Assembly: GCA_016184365.1 (NCBI GenBank)
Contig: JACPCW010000093.1
Span: 1 to 46,776 of the forward strand
Reading direction: 5' to 3'
Origin: Candidatus Rokuibacteriota bacterium
GTDB taxonomy: Bacteria; Methylomirabilota; Methylomirabilia; Rokubacteriales; CSP1-6
Length of the DNA stretch: 46,776 nucleotides
This document shows, piece by piece, positions 18,903-27,106 of this stretch (position 1 is the first letter of the stretch; each line of letters opens with the position of its first letter). The position numbers and the translations under genes were made by a program. The notes under the pieces are model-generated. The model made no database searches. It was not told the origin of the DNA and saw only the letters and a program-made list of their open reading frames with translations.

Positions 18903-19343
18903 ATGATCGTCGGCATCGGCGGCGCCACGCTCGTCGGCGTCTTCGGAATGGCGCAGACCGGCAACGTCGGCTGGCTGTTCCTGAGCCTCCCGTTCACCGT
19001 CGCGCTCCTCGTCATGGCGCAGTTCGCGCCGCGCGGCTACCGGATCACGCCCGAAGGCCTTCGGATCGAGCGCAAGCTATGGGACCGCGTGATTCCGTGG
19101 CGCGACGTGCGCGGCGTCGACGACGAGCCGCGCCAGCTGAGCGGCATCTCGGTCACGGCGTCGCGCGGGATCTTCGGCTGGTTCGGCTGGTTCTGGAGCG
19201 TGCGGTTCGGCCTGTATCAGCTCTTCGTGACGGACCGCCGGCGCATCGTGTGGCTGCGAACGGAGCGCGGGCTCGTCGGCGTGTCGCCGGATCGCCCGGA
19301 AGAATTCGCGGCGCGTATTCGCGAGCGGTTGGCGCGCGCTTGA
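18903..19343 (+). CDS. Membrane protein with PH-like (bPH) domain, function unknown
   Basis: From ATG 18903 the protein is 146 residues, with two hydrophobic segments (residues 1-18 and 23-41) and then a soluble part, YRITPEGLRIERKLWDRVIPWRDVRGV. That pattern is typical of bacterial PH domains, where a short strand describes how the protein folds back to the membrane. The frame continues upstream without a stop to the end of ndk, giving a plausible extra 25 residues ([17 protein letters not shown]...). The only codon there that could start it is a CTG at 18828 overlapping the ndk TGA, so a non-canonical, coupled start is possible. Small inner-membrane protein of unknown role; may belong to the ndk transcript. 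Confidence 0.65.
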   Translation: MIVGIGGATLVGVFGMAQTGNVGWLFLSLPFTVALLVMAQFAPRGYRITPEGLRIERKLWDRVIPWRDVRGVDDEPRQLSGISVTASRGIFGWFGWFWSVRFGLYQLFVTDRRRIVWLRTERGLVGVSPDRPEEFAARIRERLARA

Positions 19344-19391
19344 CCGAGGAGCGCCACGGCTACGCCGGGGCGCTTCCGAGCGATGGGGGGT

Positions 19392-19455
19392 ATGGGGGCC
19401 ATGTCGGGCCCCCATCTGGATCAAACGGCCATGTCGGGGCCCCCATCTCGATCAA
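19392..19455. repeat. Two tandem copies of the dispersed GGGGGCC/GGCCCCC hairpin repeat
   Basis: Copy 1: arms ATGGGGGCC (19392-19400) and GGCCCCCAT (19407-19415), loop ATGTCG, followed by CTGGATCAA. Copy 2 lacks the left arm but repeats GGCCATGTCGGGGCCCCCAT then CTCGATCAA (19428-19455). It lies between two convergent genes and its right end supplies the TGA of the histidine kinase. It matches the elements at 27070-27094 and 30872-30898. In this position it could serve as a bidirectional transcription barrier, although no U-tract follows. Confidence 0.8.
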
Positions 19456-21398
19456 GGGACGGTCGGGAGCTCGACGATGAGCGTCGCGCCGCCGCCGGGC
19501 CGCGATTCGGCCCAGATGCGACCTTCGTGCGCGGCGATGATGCCCGCCGAGACCCAGAGCCCGAGGCCGGTGCCCTCGCCCGACGGCTTGGTCGTGAAGA
19601 ACGCCTCGAAGATCCGCGGCAGCGTCTCGGCCGGAATGCCGGGACCGGTGTCCGCGATCTCCAGCCGCACGCGATCGCCGGCGAGCCGTGTCCGGACGGT
19701 GACGACGCGCGGCCCGCGGTGCCTGGCCATCGCATGGTCGGCGTTGTGGAGCAGGTTGAGCGCGACCTGACGGATCTGCGCGGCATCCGCCCACACGGCT
19801 GGCGGGGCGCCGAACTCCGTGACGACGTCGATGCCGTCGCGGCGGAACTGCGGCGCCATCAGCGACAGCACGAGGCTCACTTCCTGCTCGAGCGCGCACG
19901 CGGCGCGGGCCGGCGGATCGGGACGCGCGACGTGGAGCAGGCTCTGCAGCAGGCGCGAGGCGCGCGTCGTCTCTTCCATCACGACGCCGAGACGCTGGCG
20001 CGTGTCCTCGGAGTGACCGCCGCGCATCAGCACGAGCTCGATCTGGCCGAGGATCGCACCGAGCGGGCTCGACACCTCGTGCGCGAGCCCCGCCGCGAGC
20101 TGACCGATCGTCGACAGCCGCGCAGTGGCCGCGAGCTGCGCTTCCGCCGTCTTGAGCGCGGCGAGCCGCTGTCGCGCTTCGGCGGCGAGCCGCGCGTTCT
20201 CGAGCGCGAGGCCCAGCTGGTGCGCGCTCGCGTCGACGACCGCCATCTCGGCCGGCGTGAACATGCGGCGTGACCGCCGCCCGAGCGACACGGCGCCGAG
20301 CACGCGCCCGCGACTCTTGATCGGCATCGACAGGAACGCGCCGATGCCCGCGGCCACGACGGCGTCGCGCGCGGCGGGCAGCAGCTCCGGATCCGCGCTC
20401 ACGTCGGCGACGTTGCGCGGCTCGCCCGTCACCGCGACCTTGCCGATCAGCCCCTCGCCGAGGGGCAGCGTCTGGTTCACGTCGCGGAGCGCCGGCGACA
20501 GGCCGCGCTCGCCGCGCAGCACGAGCATCCGGCCGTCGTCGCTGAACAGATGGAGCGACGAGATCTCGTGCCCGGTGACGTGCGTCAGCGCGTCGAGGGC
20601 GATGGCGAGCGTGTGCTCGACCTCGAGCCCGGCGCTGGCCGCTTCAGCGATCGCCTGGACGATGCGGAGATGCGGCGCGACGTCCGTCGCGGTCGCCCGC
20701 GGCGGATCGACGAGCGCGGAGAGCTGCGCCCGCTGCTCGTCCGAGAGATCGAGGAACTTGTACGCGTGCTCATCGCTGCCCGCGCGTACGGCGACGGATG
20801 GGACGGCGAGGTACACGGGCTCGGCCAGCGTGAGCCGCAGCGTCGCCACGTCCGGCGTGTCGGCGCCCGCCGGTACGCGCAGCCGAATGCCGGAGACGCT
20901 CAGATCGACCGACCGGCCCGTCCATTCGCGGCCGTCGGAGGCGACGACGTGCACGGGCAGCGTCACCGACACGCGTCGCTCGCTGCGCCGCTCCGGGCGC
21001 TCGGCGGCGTCCGCCGTTTCGCTGGATCCCACGACCGAATCGAGCGCGCGACCGAGGCGGTCGAGTGAAACGGGCTTGCCCATGAACTGCGACGCGCCGA
21101 GCGCCAGGCACTCGCGCGCCTGCGCTTCGCTCACGTAGCCGGAGATCACGATGACCGGAACGCCGAGCTCGTGCGTCACGCGCAGCCGCAGCAGATCGAG
21201 CCCGCTCATCCCGGGCAGGTGGATGTCGAGGATGACGGCGTCGGGCGGGTGCTGCTCGAGCGTCGCGATCGCGGCTTCCGCGGTGCGGGCGACGACGGCT
21301 TCGTGTCCCCGCTCGTGGAGGAAGTCCTCGTACACGTCGCAGAGCGTGGGCTCGTCCTCGACGACTAGAACGCGCATGGGCAGCCGGTCAGTGGACAC
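19452..21398 (-). CDS. Histidine kinase with N-terminal receiver, PilZ and GAF domains
   Basis: A 648-residue soluble signalling protein. The receiver domain covers 8-121 (phosphoacceptor D58 in VILDIHLPG, K108). A PilZ-like c-di-GMP-binding domain covers 136-230, with an Arg-rich RRSERR start and DLSVSG at 165-170. A GAF sensor covers about 255-402. A HisKA dimerisation helix has H440 in GLAHEVSSPLG. The HATPase domain has its N-box at N552, DTGPG (583-587) and GTGLGL (609-614). No membrane segment is present, so input is cytoplasmic: phosphorylation of the receiver, c-di-GMP at PilZ and a GAF ligand. No partner response regulator adjoins it. GTG 21398 gives MSTDRLP; ATG 21377 (MRVLVVEDE) is an equally plausible start. 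Confidence 0.9.
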   Translation of the reverse strand: MSTDRLPMRVLVVEDEPTLCDVYEDFLHERGHEAVVARTAEAAIATLEQHPPDAVILDIHLPGMSGLDLLRLRVTHELGVPVIVISGYVSEAQARECLALGASQFMGKPVSLDRLGRALDSVVGSSETADAAERPERRSERRVSVTLPVHVVASDGREWTGRSVDLSVSGIRLRVPAGADTPDVATLRLTLAEPVYLAVPSVAVRAGSDEHAYKFLDLSDEQRAQLSALVDPPRATATDVAPHLRIVQAIAEAASAGLEVEHTLAIALDALTHVTGHEISSLHLFSDDGRMLVLRGERGLSPALRDVNQTLPLGEGLIGKVAVTGEPRNVADVSADPELLPAARDAVVAAGIGAFLSMPIKSRGRVLGAVSLGRRSRRMFTPAEMAVVDASAHQLGLALENARLAAEARQRLAALKTAEAQLAATARLSTIGQLAAGLAHEVSSPLGAILGQIELVLMRGGHSEDTRQRLGVVMEETTRASRLLQSLLHVARPDPPARAACALEQEVSLVLSLMAPQFRRDGIDVVTEFGAPPAVWADAAQIRQVALNLLHNADHAMARHRGPRVVTVRTRLAGDRVRLEIADTGPGIPAETLPRIFEAFFTTKPSGEGTGLGLWVSAGIIAAHEGRIWAESRPGGGATLIVELPTVP

Positions 21399-21624
21399 GC
21401 ATCGTTGATGGGTTGGGAGTCACCTTAGCAAGAGTACGGCCAAAGTGGGAGATCTGAGGAGACTGTTCACCACCTATCTGTCACGCAGACTTACGAATGT
21501 AGGGTTGAGTCGCCCACACGTGCCATCGCGGCAAGTGGATGACATCTTGCCACGCAAGTTGGCGTCGCCGAATACCTTTCTACCGGCGGTCGTCACACAG
21601 GCGAGCGAACGAAAGGAGCGAGCC
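21399..21624. promoter_or_regulatory. Divergent intergenic region between the kinase and the glycine-zipper gene
   Basis: 226 bases, more AT-rich than its surroundings, must contain the promoters of both divergent genes. An inverted repeat GGCAAG (21530-21535)/CTTGCC (21546-21551) is a candidate operator. The right-hand gene has a good Shine-Dalgarno (AAAGGAG, 21612-21618). No confident -35/-10 pair is identified. Confidence 0.4.
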
Positions 21625-22026
21625 ATGAACAACCCCTGGAAGATGACGACGATCGGTATCGCACTCGTGCTCGTGACGGCCCTGACGACCGGCCTGGCCA
21701 CCGCGTACTTCACGGGGCCCAGGGAGCCGGAGCGCACGGCGCGCGTCGCGCCGGCCCGGACGACCCAGTACCGCGCGACGGTCGCGGCTCCGCAGTACGT
21801 CGCGTCCGCGGCGCCCGCGGCGGCGTGTGACGGCAACGCGAAGTTCGGTCGCATCGCCAAGGATGGGTTGATCGGCGGTCTCGTCGGTGCGGCGGTCGGC
21901 GCGGGCGCGGGCGCGATTGCGGACGGCGGTCGCGCGGCCGGCAAGGGCGCGGGGATCGGCGCGTTGACGGGCGTTGCGGCCGGTGGTCTCTACGGTGCTC
22001 ACCAGAATGCTACCCGGTGCCCCTGA
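21625..22026 (+). CDS. Glycine-zipper membrane protein (YMGG/OmpA-like surface family)
   Basis: A 133-residue protein starting at ATG 21625 behind AAAGGAG. Residues 8-29 form a hydrophobic signal anchor (TTIGIALVLVTALTTGLATAYF). A Pro/Ala/Thr-rich linker follows, then a glycine zipper at about 80-128 (LIGGLVGAAVGAGAGAIADG, then GAGIGALTGVAAGGLYGAH). Such zippers form tightly packed membrane helices in envelope proteins of stress or structural roles. Two Cys (one before the zipper and one near the C-terminus) could form a disulfide. Function is unknown. The gene stands alone, divergent from the kinase and followed by a strong hairpin. Confidence 0.75.
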   Translation: MNNPWKMTTIGIALVLVTALTTGLATAYFTGPREPERTARVAPARTTQYRATVAAPQYVASAAPAAACDGNAKFGRIAKDGLIGGLVGAAVGAGAGAIADGGRAAGKGAGIGALTGVAAGGLYGAHQNATRCP

Positions 22027-22062
22027 GTCTCGAGCTCAGCGCCCGCAGACGCGATTGATTGA

Positions 22063-22089
22063 CAAGGGGGCCCCGAGCGGGCCCCCTTG
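22063..22089 (+). terminator. Strong hairpin after the glycine-zipper gene, terminator-like
   Basis: CAAGGGGGCCC (22063-22073) pairs perfectly with GGGCCCCCTTG (22079-22089) around a CGAGC loop. It sits 36 bases past the stop codon and before the transporter operon. A U-tract is missing (GACCCCC follows), so it may instead protect mRNA or belong to the GC-hairpin repeat group of this window. Confidence 0.5.
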
Positions 22090-22163
22090 ACCCCCACCGA
22101 GCTCGTCGGGCTCCGCCCTCGAATTTCGAACGGCTTTCCACGTGATAGAGTTCGCCCACTTCC

Positions 22164-23015
22164 ATGCATGCTCCTCGCGCATTCCTTCTGACGGTGCCCG
22201 AGTTGATGGAATGGGGACTGCGCGGGGCCGCGATTCCCCGGCAGCGCGCGCTCCGGCTGCGTCTGACGTCCGTCATCGGCTTCCTCGCGCTCTGGAGTCT
22301 CGCGTCGGGCGCCGTCGTCGTCTTCAAGCTGTTCAATCCGATCTTCCTGCCGGGGCCGTGGCTCGTCGTCGGCGACATCGTCGAGCTCGCGGGCAAGGGG
22401 CAGCTGTGGACGCATCTCGCGGCGACGCTCTACCGCGTCGCCATCGGCTTCGGCGCCGGCGCGCTGCTCGCGCTCGGTCTCGGGCTGCCGGCCGGGCACA
22501 TCCGCGCCGTGCGCAATCTCCTCGAGCCCGTCGTCGAGCTGCTGCGCCCGATTCCGCCGCTCGCGATGCTCCCCCTGTTCATCGTGTGGGTCGGCATCGG
22601 CGAAGGCTCGAAGATCGGCTTCATCACGTACGCGACGTTCTTTCCGATGTTCCTGACGACGGTGCATGCCGTCGGTCAGGTCGATCCGCTGCTGCTGCGC
22701 GCGGCGCAGAGCCTCGGGGCGCGGCCGCGGCAGCTCTTCTTCCGCATCATCCTGCCGGCCGCGCTGCCCGAGATCCTCACCGGGATCCGGCTCGGCGTGG
22801 CGCTGTCGTTCTTCGTGATCGTGATCTCGGAGTTCATCGGTGCCGAGCATGGCCTCGGTTACCTGATCAACGACGGCCGTAACTTCTTCCTCGTGCCGCA
22901 GATGCTCGGCGCCGCCGTGCTGCTCGGGCTGCTCGGGTATGTCGGCAACGGGCTGGTCCGGGCCATCGAGCGACGTGTCACGCGCTGGCAGCATCACGAC
23001 GGAGCCGCCGCGTGA
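22164..23015 (+). CDS. ABC transporter permease, NitT/TauT (SsuC) family, first of two
   Basis: A 283-residue inner-membrane permease with about six spans and the cytoplasmic EAA loop [20 protein letters not shown] near residue 180, which contacts the ATPase. [20 protein letters not shown] is the typical conserved span of the nitrate/sulfonate/taurine and pyrimidine-precursor importers. It heads a colinear run to 34139. Its stop overlaps the ATPase GTG by GTGA. A second, clearly different permease lies after the ATPase, so the pore is probably a heterodimer, whereas most family members use one permease. The N-terminal 35 residues before the first span are longer than usual. An ATG at 22206 is an alternative start. 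Confidence 0.9.
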   Translation: MHAPRAFLLTVPELMEWGLRGAAIPRQRALRLRLTSVIGFLALWSLASGAVVVFKLFNPIFLPGPWLVVGDIVELAGKGQLWTHLAATLYRVAIGFGAGALLALGLGLPAGHIRAVRNLLEPVVELLRPIPPLAMLPLFIVWVGIGEGSKIGFITYATFFPMFLTTVHAVGQVDPLLLRAAQSLGARPRQLFFRIILPAALPEILTGIRLGVALSFFVIVISEFIGAEHGLGYLINDGRNFFLVPQMLGAAVLLGLLGYVGNGLVRAIERRVTRWQHHDGAAA

Positions 23016-23773
23016 AGATCCGCGTGCAGGGCGTCGCCAGGAGCTTCCGCGTCGAAGGGCGCGAGGCGCCGGCGCTGCTGCCCATCGATCTCGACGTCGC
23101 CGCGCGCGAGGTCATCTGCCTCCTCGGTCCGTCCGGGTGCGGGAAATCGACGCTGCTCAACATCGTCGCGGGATTCCTTCAGCCGACGGCCGGGCGGGTT
23201 CTCGTCGACGACGCGCCCGTGACCGGACCGGGCGCGGATCGCGGCGTCGTCTTCCAGGAATACGTGCTGTTCCCGTGGCTCACCGTGCAGGGCAACGTGG
23301 AGTTCGGGCTCGTCTTGAAGGGACTCGCAGCGGGCGAGCGCCGCGACATCGCGCGCCGCTATCTCGAGCTCGTCGGCCTCGGACCGCACGCGGAGAAATA
23401 CCCGGTGCAGCTCTCCGGCGGGATGAAGCAGCGCGTGGCGATCGCGCGCGCGCTCGCGAACAGCCCGTCGATCATCCTGATGGACGAGCCGTTCGGCGCG
23501 CTCGACGCCCAGACGCGCGAGGTCCTGCAGGAGGAGCTCTCGCGCATCCAGCGCGTCGAGCACAAGACGATCCTGTTCGTCACGCACTCGATCCGCGAAG
23601 CCGTCTATCTCGCCGATCGCGTCGTCGTCCTGACGAAGGCGCCGGGCCGCATCAAGGACGTGTTCGCGATCAAGCTGCCCGAGGTGCGCGATCGGTTCGC
23701 GACGGAGTTCACGCGCTACGAGAGCGAGATCACGCGTGTCGTGAAGGAAGAAGTCGCCCAGGTGCATCAATGA
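23012..23773 (+). CDS. ABC transporter ATPase, NitT/TauT (SsuB/TauB) family
   Basis: A 253-residue nucleotide-binding subunit. Walker A is GPSGCGKST (about residues 35-43), the Q-loop is [10 protein letters not shown], the ABC signature is LSGGMKQR, Walker B is [12 protein letters not shown], and the switch His is in [11 protein letters not shown]. It energises import by the two flanking permeases. GTG 23012 overlaps the first permease stop, and its own stop overlaps the second permease ATG (ATGA), so all three subunits are translationally linked. The C-terminal extension after residue 215 is usual for this family. Confidence 0.94.
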   Translation: MKIRVQGVARSFRVEGREAPALLPIDLDVAAREVICLLGPSGCGKSTLLNIVAGFLQPTAGRVLVDDAPVTGPGADRGVVFQEYVLFPWLTVQGNVEFGLVLKGLAAGERRDIARRYLELVGLGPHAEKYPVQLSGGMKQRVAIARALANSPSIILMDEPFGALDAQTREVLQEELSRIQRVEHKTILFVTHSIREAVYLADRVVVLTKAPGRIKDVFAIKLPEVRDRFATEFTRYESEITRVVKEEVAQVHQ

Positions 23774-24531
23774 AGGGCGTCCGCGCGCTGGCGCTCGTCG
23801 CGGTGCTCCTGAGCTGGGCCGTCGTCACCTACGGCAACGCGCGCCTCGAGGTCGTGAACCCGGTGCTCTTGCCGACGCCGACGGACGTCGCGAAGGTTTT
23901 CGCCGACAGCGTGCGCGACGGCACGCTGGTGCGTCACATTCTGACGTCGCTCGTGCGCGTGGCGGAAGGGTTCGGGATCGCCGCGGTCCTGGCCGTCGGG
24001 CTCGGGCTGCTCGCCGCCATGTGCGGGCCGCTCCGCCTCATGCTCGAGCCGGTCATCGAGTTCGTGCGGCCGATTCCACCGCTCGCGTTCCTGCCGATGT
24101 TCCTCGTGTGGTTCGGGCTCGGCGAAGCGTCGAAGGTCGCGTTCATCGCCTACACGACGTTCTTTCCGATGTTCGTCGGCATCGCGGCGAGTGTCCTGCG
24201 CGTGGACGTGATGCTGCTGCGTGCCGCGGCGAGCCTCGGCGCGCAGCGCGTCGACCTCATCCGCCGCGTCGTGCTGCCGGCCGCGTTTCCCGGTATCATC
24301 GTCGCCCTGCGCGTCGGGTTCGGGCTGGCGCTGTTCGTCATCGTCGGCGCGGAGTTCATGGGCGCCGACGCGGGGCTCGGTCACCTGATCATGGAAGGCC
24401 GGACGTTCTTCAATCCGGCCCAGATCGTCATGGGCGCCCTGGTGCTGGGGCTGCTCGGATCGCTCGTCAATGCGCTGCTGGTCGCCGCCGAGCGGCGGGC
24501 CCTCCGCTGGCGGACGGCGCAGAGCGCCTGA
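23770..24531 (+). CDS. ABC transporter permease, NitT/TauT family, second of two
   Basis: A 253-residue permease with the same plan as the first: [20 protein letters not shown] and the EAA loop [19 protein letters not shown]. It is related to but clearly distinct from the product of 22164, so the duplication is old. Its start is fixed by the ATGA overlap. The two-permease arrangement resembles heterodimeric NitT-type importers such as RibXY-like systems. The binding protein follows after 12 bases with AAAGGAG. Confidence 0.9.
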   Translation: MKGVRALALVAVLLSWAVVTYGNARLEVVNPVLLPTPTDVAKVFADSVRDGTLVRHILTSLVRVAEGFGIAAVLAVGLGLLAAMCGPLRLMLEPVIEFVRPIPPLAFLPMFLVWFGLGEASKVAFIAYTTFFPMFVGIAASVLRVDVMLLRAAASLGAQRVDLIRRVVLPAAFPGIIVALRVGFGLALFVIVGAEFMGADAGLGHLIMEGRTFFNPAQIVMGALVLGLLGSLVNALLVAAERRALRWRTAQSA

Positions 24532-24543
24532 AAGGAGCCGTAC

Positions 24544-25575
24544 ATGCGCATCCTGACCCTGGTGCTCGCCGTGGTGGTCGCGCTCGCGTCGGCCACGCCC
24601 GTGTCCGCGCAGAAGCCGGAAGTGACCGAAGTCGACGCGTGGCTCGTGCGCGACCCGCAGATGTCGTCGCAGTTCGCCGTCGCCGACCACTTCGGCTACT
24701 TCAAGGAGCAGGGCATCAAGGTCAACCCGCGCTGGTACATCGCGGGCACCGACCTGCCGTCCATGTGGGGCGCCGGCAACATTCATCTCGGCACGGCGAC
24801 CGCGACGATGGTCGTGCCCATCGCGGCGTCCGGCCAGGGCATCTACAATATCGCGCCCCAGAGCGACATCGCCGGCACGCAGCAGATCGTGATCGGCAAG
24901 AAAGCGCAGGCGACCCTGAAGTCGCCGAAGGAGTTCGAGAAGCTGAAGATCGGCATGCCGAAGGGCGCGTCCGTCACGATGGCGATCCAGGCGATGGCGC
25001 GCGAGACGGGGGTCGACTTCACGAAGATCCAGTTCGTGAACCTGGCGCCGCCCGATACGGTGACCGCGCTCGCCAAGGGTGACGTCGACGCCATCGCGAT
25101 CTGGGCGCCGTGGGCGTTCAACGCGGTGAAACAGGCCGGCGGCAAGGTGTACTTCACCGGCAACAAGAGCCACATCCCGGGCAAGGAAGGCAACGTCGAC
25201 TGGCTGCGCGTGCACGCGGGCGTCGTGGCCAGCGGGAAGATGCTGAAGGACAACCCGAACACGCTGAAGGCCATCCTGCGCGCGCTCGTCAAGGCGACCG
25301 ACAAGATCAACAGCGACCGCGCGGGGGTCGTGCCGGTCGTCGCGCGCGAGATGAAGATGGACGAGGGGCTGGCGCGCGACATCATGGCGCTCAACAAGTA
25401 TTCGATGGAGATGGACGGCAACATCGTCAAGGGCATGAGCGAGTTCGTCGACTTCCTGCACTCGCTCGACCGCATCAAGCAGAAGTTCCCGCCCGAGCAG
25501 GTGTTCTACACGAAGCTCCTCGAGGACGTCGATCCGAAGCTGGTCAAGGCGAAGGTGAACGCGCCACTCAAGTAG
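24544..25575 (+). CDS. ABC transporter substrate-binding protein (NMT1/SsuA-like), periplasmic
   Basis: A 343-residue protein with a Sec signal peptide (MRILTLVLAVVVALASATPVSA, cleavage near residue 22 before QKP). It has the two-lobed fold of NitT/TauT binding proteins: VADHFGYFKEQGIKV, WGAGNIHLG, then KIGMPKGASV and LAKGDVDAIAIWAPWA. The Trp-rich ligand cleft is typical, but ligand specificity cannot be read. Shine-Dalgarno AAAGGAG precedes the ATG. Downstream hydantoinase- and aminoacylase-like enzymes suggest a nitrogen heterocycle or N-acyl/N-carbamoyl compound as ligand. Confidence 0.92.
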   Translation: MRILTLVLAVVVALASATPVSAQKPEVTEVDAWLVRDPQMSSQFAVADHFGYFKEQGIKVNPRWYIAGTDLPSMWGAGNIHLGTATATMVVPIAASGQGIYNIAPQSDIAGTQQIVIGKKAQATLKSPKEFEKLKIGMPKGASVTMAIQAMARETGVDFTKIQFVNLAPPDTVTALAKGDVDAIAIWAPWAFNAVKQAGGKVYFTGNKSHIPGKEGNVDWLRVHAGVVASGKMLKDNPNTLKAILRALVKATDKINSDRAGVVPVVAREMKMDEGLARDIMALNKYSMEMDGNIVKGMSEFVDFLHSLDRIKQKFPPEQVFYTKLLEDVDPKLVKAKVNAPLK

Positions 25576-25586
25576 GAGGCGAAGCC

Positions 25587-27005
25587 ATGAGCGCGAAGCT
25601 CGACGTCCTCGTTCGCGGCGGCCAGGTCGTCACCTCCACGGACGTCCTCGACGTCGCCATCGGCATCAAGGACGGGAAGTTCGCGGCCCTCGCTCCGGCG
25701 GACGTGCTGCCGGACGCCGAGCGGGTCATCGACGCGCGCGGCAAGATCGTGCTGCCGGGGGCGATCGACTGCCATCTCCATCTCGGCCCGGAATACGACG
25801 ACTGGCGCGGCGGGCCGCTCGCCGCCGCGCACGCCGGCCTGACGACGCTGCTGGGCTTCGCGCTCTACGACCACACGACGAAGGAGACGCTGCCGCACGC
25901 GATCAAGCGGCTCCGCGACGACACCGGGCGGCAGAGCGTCCTCGACTTCGGCTTCCACTTCATCCTCGCCAACACGCCGTACATCCTCGACGGCGTTCCC
26001 GAAGCGGTCGACATGGGCGTGACGTCGTTCAAGCTCTTCATGACGTACAAGAAGCGTCCGCCCCGGATGTGCTCCGACGACTTCATCTGCAAGGCGATGG
26101 AGATCATCAGCAAGGCCGGCGGCCTCACGCAACTCCACTGCGAGAACGGCGACGTGCTCGATTACCTCGAGGACAAGGCCATGGTCGAGGGCCACGTGCA
26201 CCCGCGGTACTTCCCGGCGACGTGCCCGGACTGGGCGGAAGAGGAGGCCATCAACCGCGCCATCCTCATGGGCGCGATGACGGGCTCGCCGGTCTACGTC
26301 GTGCATCTCTCCACGCAGCTCGGCCTCGAGCGCATCAAGCGCGCGCAGGCGCAGGGGCAGCGCGTGTGGACGGAGACGTGCCCGCAGTACCTGTTGCTCG
26401 ACGACAGCCTGATGGAGCAGCATGGCCCGTTCGCGAAGATGGGGCCGCCGCTCCGGCGCACGGACGGTCCGGACCGGAACGCGCTCTGGGACGGCATGGC
26501 GCAGGGCTACGTGTCCACCGTCGGCAGCGATCACGCGCCGCGCTCGAAGGAAGCGAAGGAGCCGGGCTGGCAGAACGTGTTCGTGTATCCGGACGGTAAG
26601 CCGATCCCGTTCGGCGCGCCGTCGGTGGAAACGATGGTGCCGCTGATGTACAGCGAAGGCGTCGTGAAGCGCGGACTGCCGCTCACGTGGATGGCACGGG
26701 TGCTCGCCGAGAATCCCGCGCGCATTTTCGGACTCGCCGGCCGCAAGGGCGCGATTCGTGTCGGCGCCGACGCCGACCTCCTCATCATCGATCCCGAGGC
26801 GCAATGGACGATGCGGGCTGCCGATCTGCGCGGCATCGCGGGCATGACGCTCTACGAAGGCTGGCCGATGCGCGGCAGGCCGTGGATGACACTGCTGCGC
26901 GGTCGTGTGCTGCTGAATCAGGGGAAGCTCGAGCAGGAGCCGGGCTACGGCCAGTACCTGAAGCGCGGCGCGCCGGTGCCGCCGATCGGAGGGGCGGTCC
27001 GATGA
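25587..27005 (+). CDS. Dihydropyrimidinase/hydantoinase-like amidohydrolase
   Basis: A 472-residue cyclic-amidohydrolase of the dihydropyrimidinase-hydantoinase-allantoinase family, which opens cyclic imides or ureides to N-carbamoyl acids. The binuclear-metal set is complete: H63 and H65 in DCHLHLG, the carboxylated K149 in SFKLFM, H184 in QLHCEN, H240 in VVHLST and D315 in GSDHAP. C-terminal GADADLLIIDPEAQWTM is typical. GAGGCGAAGCC before ATG 25587 is a good ribosome-binding site. It follows the importer genes with an 11-base gap, so its substrate is probably the imported compound. Its TGA overlaps an ATG at 27002 that opens the bridging mini-ORF. Confidence 0.92.
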   Translation: MSAKLDVLVRGGQVVTSTDVLDVAIGIKDGKFAALAPADVLPDAERVIDARGKIVLPGAIDCHLHLGPEYDDWRGGPLAAAHAGLTTLLGFALYDHTTKETLPHAIKRLRDDTGRQSVLDFGFHFILANTPYILDGVPEAVDMGVTSFKLFMTYKKRPPRMCSDDFICKAMEIISKAGGLTQLHCENGDVLDYLEDKAMVEGHVHPRYFPATCPDWAEEEAINRAILMGAMTGSPVYVVHLSTQLGLERIKRAQAQGQRVWTETCPQYLLLDDSLMEQHGPFAKMGPPLRRTDGPDRNALWDGMAQGYVSTVGSDHAPRSKEAKEPGWQNVFVYPDGKPIPFGAPSVETMVPLMYSEGVVKRGLPLTWMARVLAENPARIFGLAGRKGAIRVGADADLLIIDPEAQWTMRAADLRGIAGMTLYEGWPMRGRPWMTLLRGRVLLNQGKLEQEPGYGQYLKRGAPVPPIGGAVR

Positions 27006-27106
27006 GTGAACGGATTCGTGTGATCGAGGCAGGCGCCGGCATTGCCGGTGACTGCCGAGCGTCGGGGGTCTGGGGGCCATGTCGGGGCCCCCAGCACGAT
27101 CGATGA
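27002..27106 (+). CDS. Bridging mini-ORF at the hydantoinase/binding-protein-like junction
   Basis: A 34-codon frame beginning ATGAGTGAACGGATTCG, a near-copy of the start of the next gene (ATGAGTGAGCGCATTCG at 27103). It reads MSERIRVIEAGAG..., passes through both hairpins and ends at TGA 27104-27106, overlapping the true start as ATGA. Its own ATG overlaps the hydantoinase stop in the same way. The arrangement matches the frame at 17379-17537: duplicated start, two hairpins, overlaps at both ends. It may only keep ribosomes moving across the insert. Confidence 0.35.
   Translation: MSERIRVIEAGAGIAGDCRASGVWGPCRGPQHDR
27028..27094. repeat. Double hairpin with a copy of the dispersed GC-hairpin repeat
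   Basis: Hairpin 1: GGCAGGCGCCGGC (27028-27040) and GCCGGTGACTGCC (27044-27056), loop ATT, with one G-U pair and one mismatch. Hairpin 2: CTGGGGGCC (27070-27078) and GGCCCCCAG (27086-27094), loop ATGTCGG. The order and form match the pair at 17410-17475. Hairpin 2 belongs to the same family as 19392-19455 and 30872-30898. Confidence 0.8.

Noticed and set aside
19392..19455. Tandem repeat copies as a CRISPR array
   Set aside because: Only two imperfect copies, no regular spacers, no cas genes; the unit is a hairpin shared with other junctions.
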